Assembly (NCBI GenBank): GCA_964355675.1
Contig: CAYHEC010000020.1
Location: 1 to 64,000, forward strand
Direction: 5' to 3'
DNA: 64,000 nucleotides
From: CAMBDS01 sp964355675
Lineage (GTDB): Bacteria; Electryoneota; AABM5-125-24; Hatepunaeales; Hatepunaeaceae
Shown: positions 63,437-64,000 of the stretch, piece by piece
Numbering within the stretch: the first letter of the stretch is position 1
Layout: each line of letters begins with the position of its first letter
The notes under the pieces: generated by a model
Told to the model about the DNA's origin: nothing
Database searches by the model: none
Seen by the model: only the letters and a program-made list of their open reading frames with translations
Program-made: the position numbers and the translations under genes

Positions 63437-64000
63437 ATGATATCCAGGATCGAGCTAAAAGAACTTGCGTCGCATACACTGGACGACGCATATTTCGTAA
63501 GCCTGTTTCTGAACGTTGATCCCAAACAAGTCAAACAAGAGGAGTGGTTATTACACTTCAAAAACCTTTCCAAGAACGCTATCAATGCCATGCCTAACGG
63601 CGACAAGGCAAACATCATCCCCGATATCGACAAACTGGAACACTATCTCACGAATCGCCCGGAAGGTCTCAAACGAGGGCTGACAATCATATCATCTTCC
63701 GCTAAGAATTTCTGGTGGATTTATAACTCAGCGTTGCCATTCATGTCCAACCTGATTATAGAACGCGAACCTTTCATCAATCCACTCGTCCATCAGATCG
63801 ACCAATATCAGCGATTCCTGATCGCATTCGTCGGCGGTGAAACAGTAAGACTTTTTATCGCCGGGATGGGTGAAATCATCGAAGTTACTGATATATATCA
63901 CCCTGCCGCCACATCCAACACCTTGCGCGACGGAGGTGCAGGAGACATGGGTGAGATTCGTGCTCACCGCCGCAAAGAACACTCACGCCAAATCCTTTAC
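63437..64000 (+). CDS. baeRF-family (archaeo-eukaryotic release-factor-like) protein, 3' truncated by window
   Basis: The ATG at 63437 has GGGAGGA 5 bases upstream. The 188 visible codons match bacterial eRF1-like (baeRF) proteins: FVSLFLNVDPKQVKQEEWLLH, LEHYLTNRPEGLKRGLTIISSS, FWWIYNSALPFMSNLIIEREPFINPLVHQIDQYQRF (split across strands) and VGGETVRLFIAGMGE. The family is related to eRF1/Pelota domains and has been linked to ribosome rescue or hibernation; its bacterial role is not settled. The gene runs off the right edge without a stop. Confidence 0.8.
   Translation, partial: MISRIELKELASHTLDDAYFVSLFLNVDPKQVKQEEWLLHFKNLSKNAINAMPNGDKANIIPDIDKLEHYLTNRPEGLKRGLTIISSSAKNFWWIYNSALPFMSNLIIEREPFINPLVHQIDQYQRFLIAFVGGETVRLFIAGMGEIIEVTDIYHPAATSNTLRDGGAGDMGEIRAHRRKEHSRQILY

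Overview
The window is chromosomal DNA of a Gram-negative bacterium, most likely an uncultured lineage of the FCB superphylum (Fibrobacteres-Chlorobi-Bacteroidetes relatives such as Zixibacteria, KSB1, Electryoneota or Calditrichota). The main reasons are five large secreted proteins that end in a type IX-secretion-like sorting domain (YPNPFN-type motif, 'WNA..PAGVYFVRL', basic end), lipoproteins, heptose kinase, flagellin genes and a diaminopimelate pathway. The phylum assignment is inference; no rRNA is present.

Layout. 1-6265 (minus): efp-accB-accC (EF-P and two acetyl-CoA carboxylase subunits), a DUF2442 protein, ligA and lepB. 6441-13014 (minus): two sorting-domain proteins around a sodium:solute symporter, and a small membrane protein. 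13294-23477 (plus): a fused citrate lyase CitD-CitE, a sorting-domain protein, an MFS transporter, a cupin, a GNAT acetyltransferase, a lipoprotein, citrate lyase CitF and an unknown exported protein. 23661-28843 (minus): a heterodimeric ABC exporter and an unknown 411-aa protein, followed by tRNA-Lys(CTT). 29299-33849: a broken response-regulator fragment, an exported unknown, a fumarylacetoacetase-family enzyme, nth and the heptose kinase hldA/rfaE1. 34191-37155 (plus): two flagellin loci, each with its own sigma-28 promoter and a conserved structured 3' region; the first also encodes a MerR-like regulator. 37291-39045: cstA, then a strongly promoted candidate small RNA, a short exported protein and a large sorting-domain protein. 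42421-47103 (minus): SpoIID-like lipoprotein, lysC, dapB, dapA. 47289-51022 (plus): a KOW-like protein, a VOC protein, folP, rimI and accD. Then come a degenerate NtrC-like regulator (minus), purL, tRNA-Arg(CCG), a beta-helix sorting-domain protein, pgi, a D-cysteine desulfhydrase-like enzyme, pdxS, two unknown small genes, pdxT, and a truncated baeRF-type gene at the right edge.

Most metabolism is ordinary: fatty-acid initiation, lysine/DAP, purine, folate, PLP and glycolysis. The unusual layer is the density of small repeats. Several families of short palindromes, and MITE-like elements ending CTTGGAG...CTCCAAG or GGGTCTGCTGAAAAAG, fill intergenic space. Some also sit in frame inside genes: citF, the linker of an ABC exporter, the N-termini of LepB and a DUF2442 protein, and repeatedly the same loop of sorting domains. 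Independently, 7-bp tandem arrays of unrelated sequence start at or next to the stop codons of efp, ligA, a sorting-domain gene and the desulfhydrase gene.

The strongest leads are the conserved RNA structure after both flagellin genes, the heptamer arrays at stop codons, palindromes domesticated as protein sequence, a receiver-AAA+ regulator that has lost its ATPase, sigma-54 and DNA-binding motifs, and a candidate small RNA after cstA.
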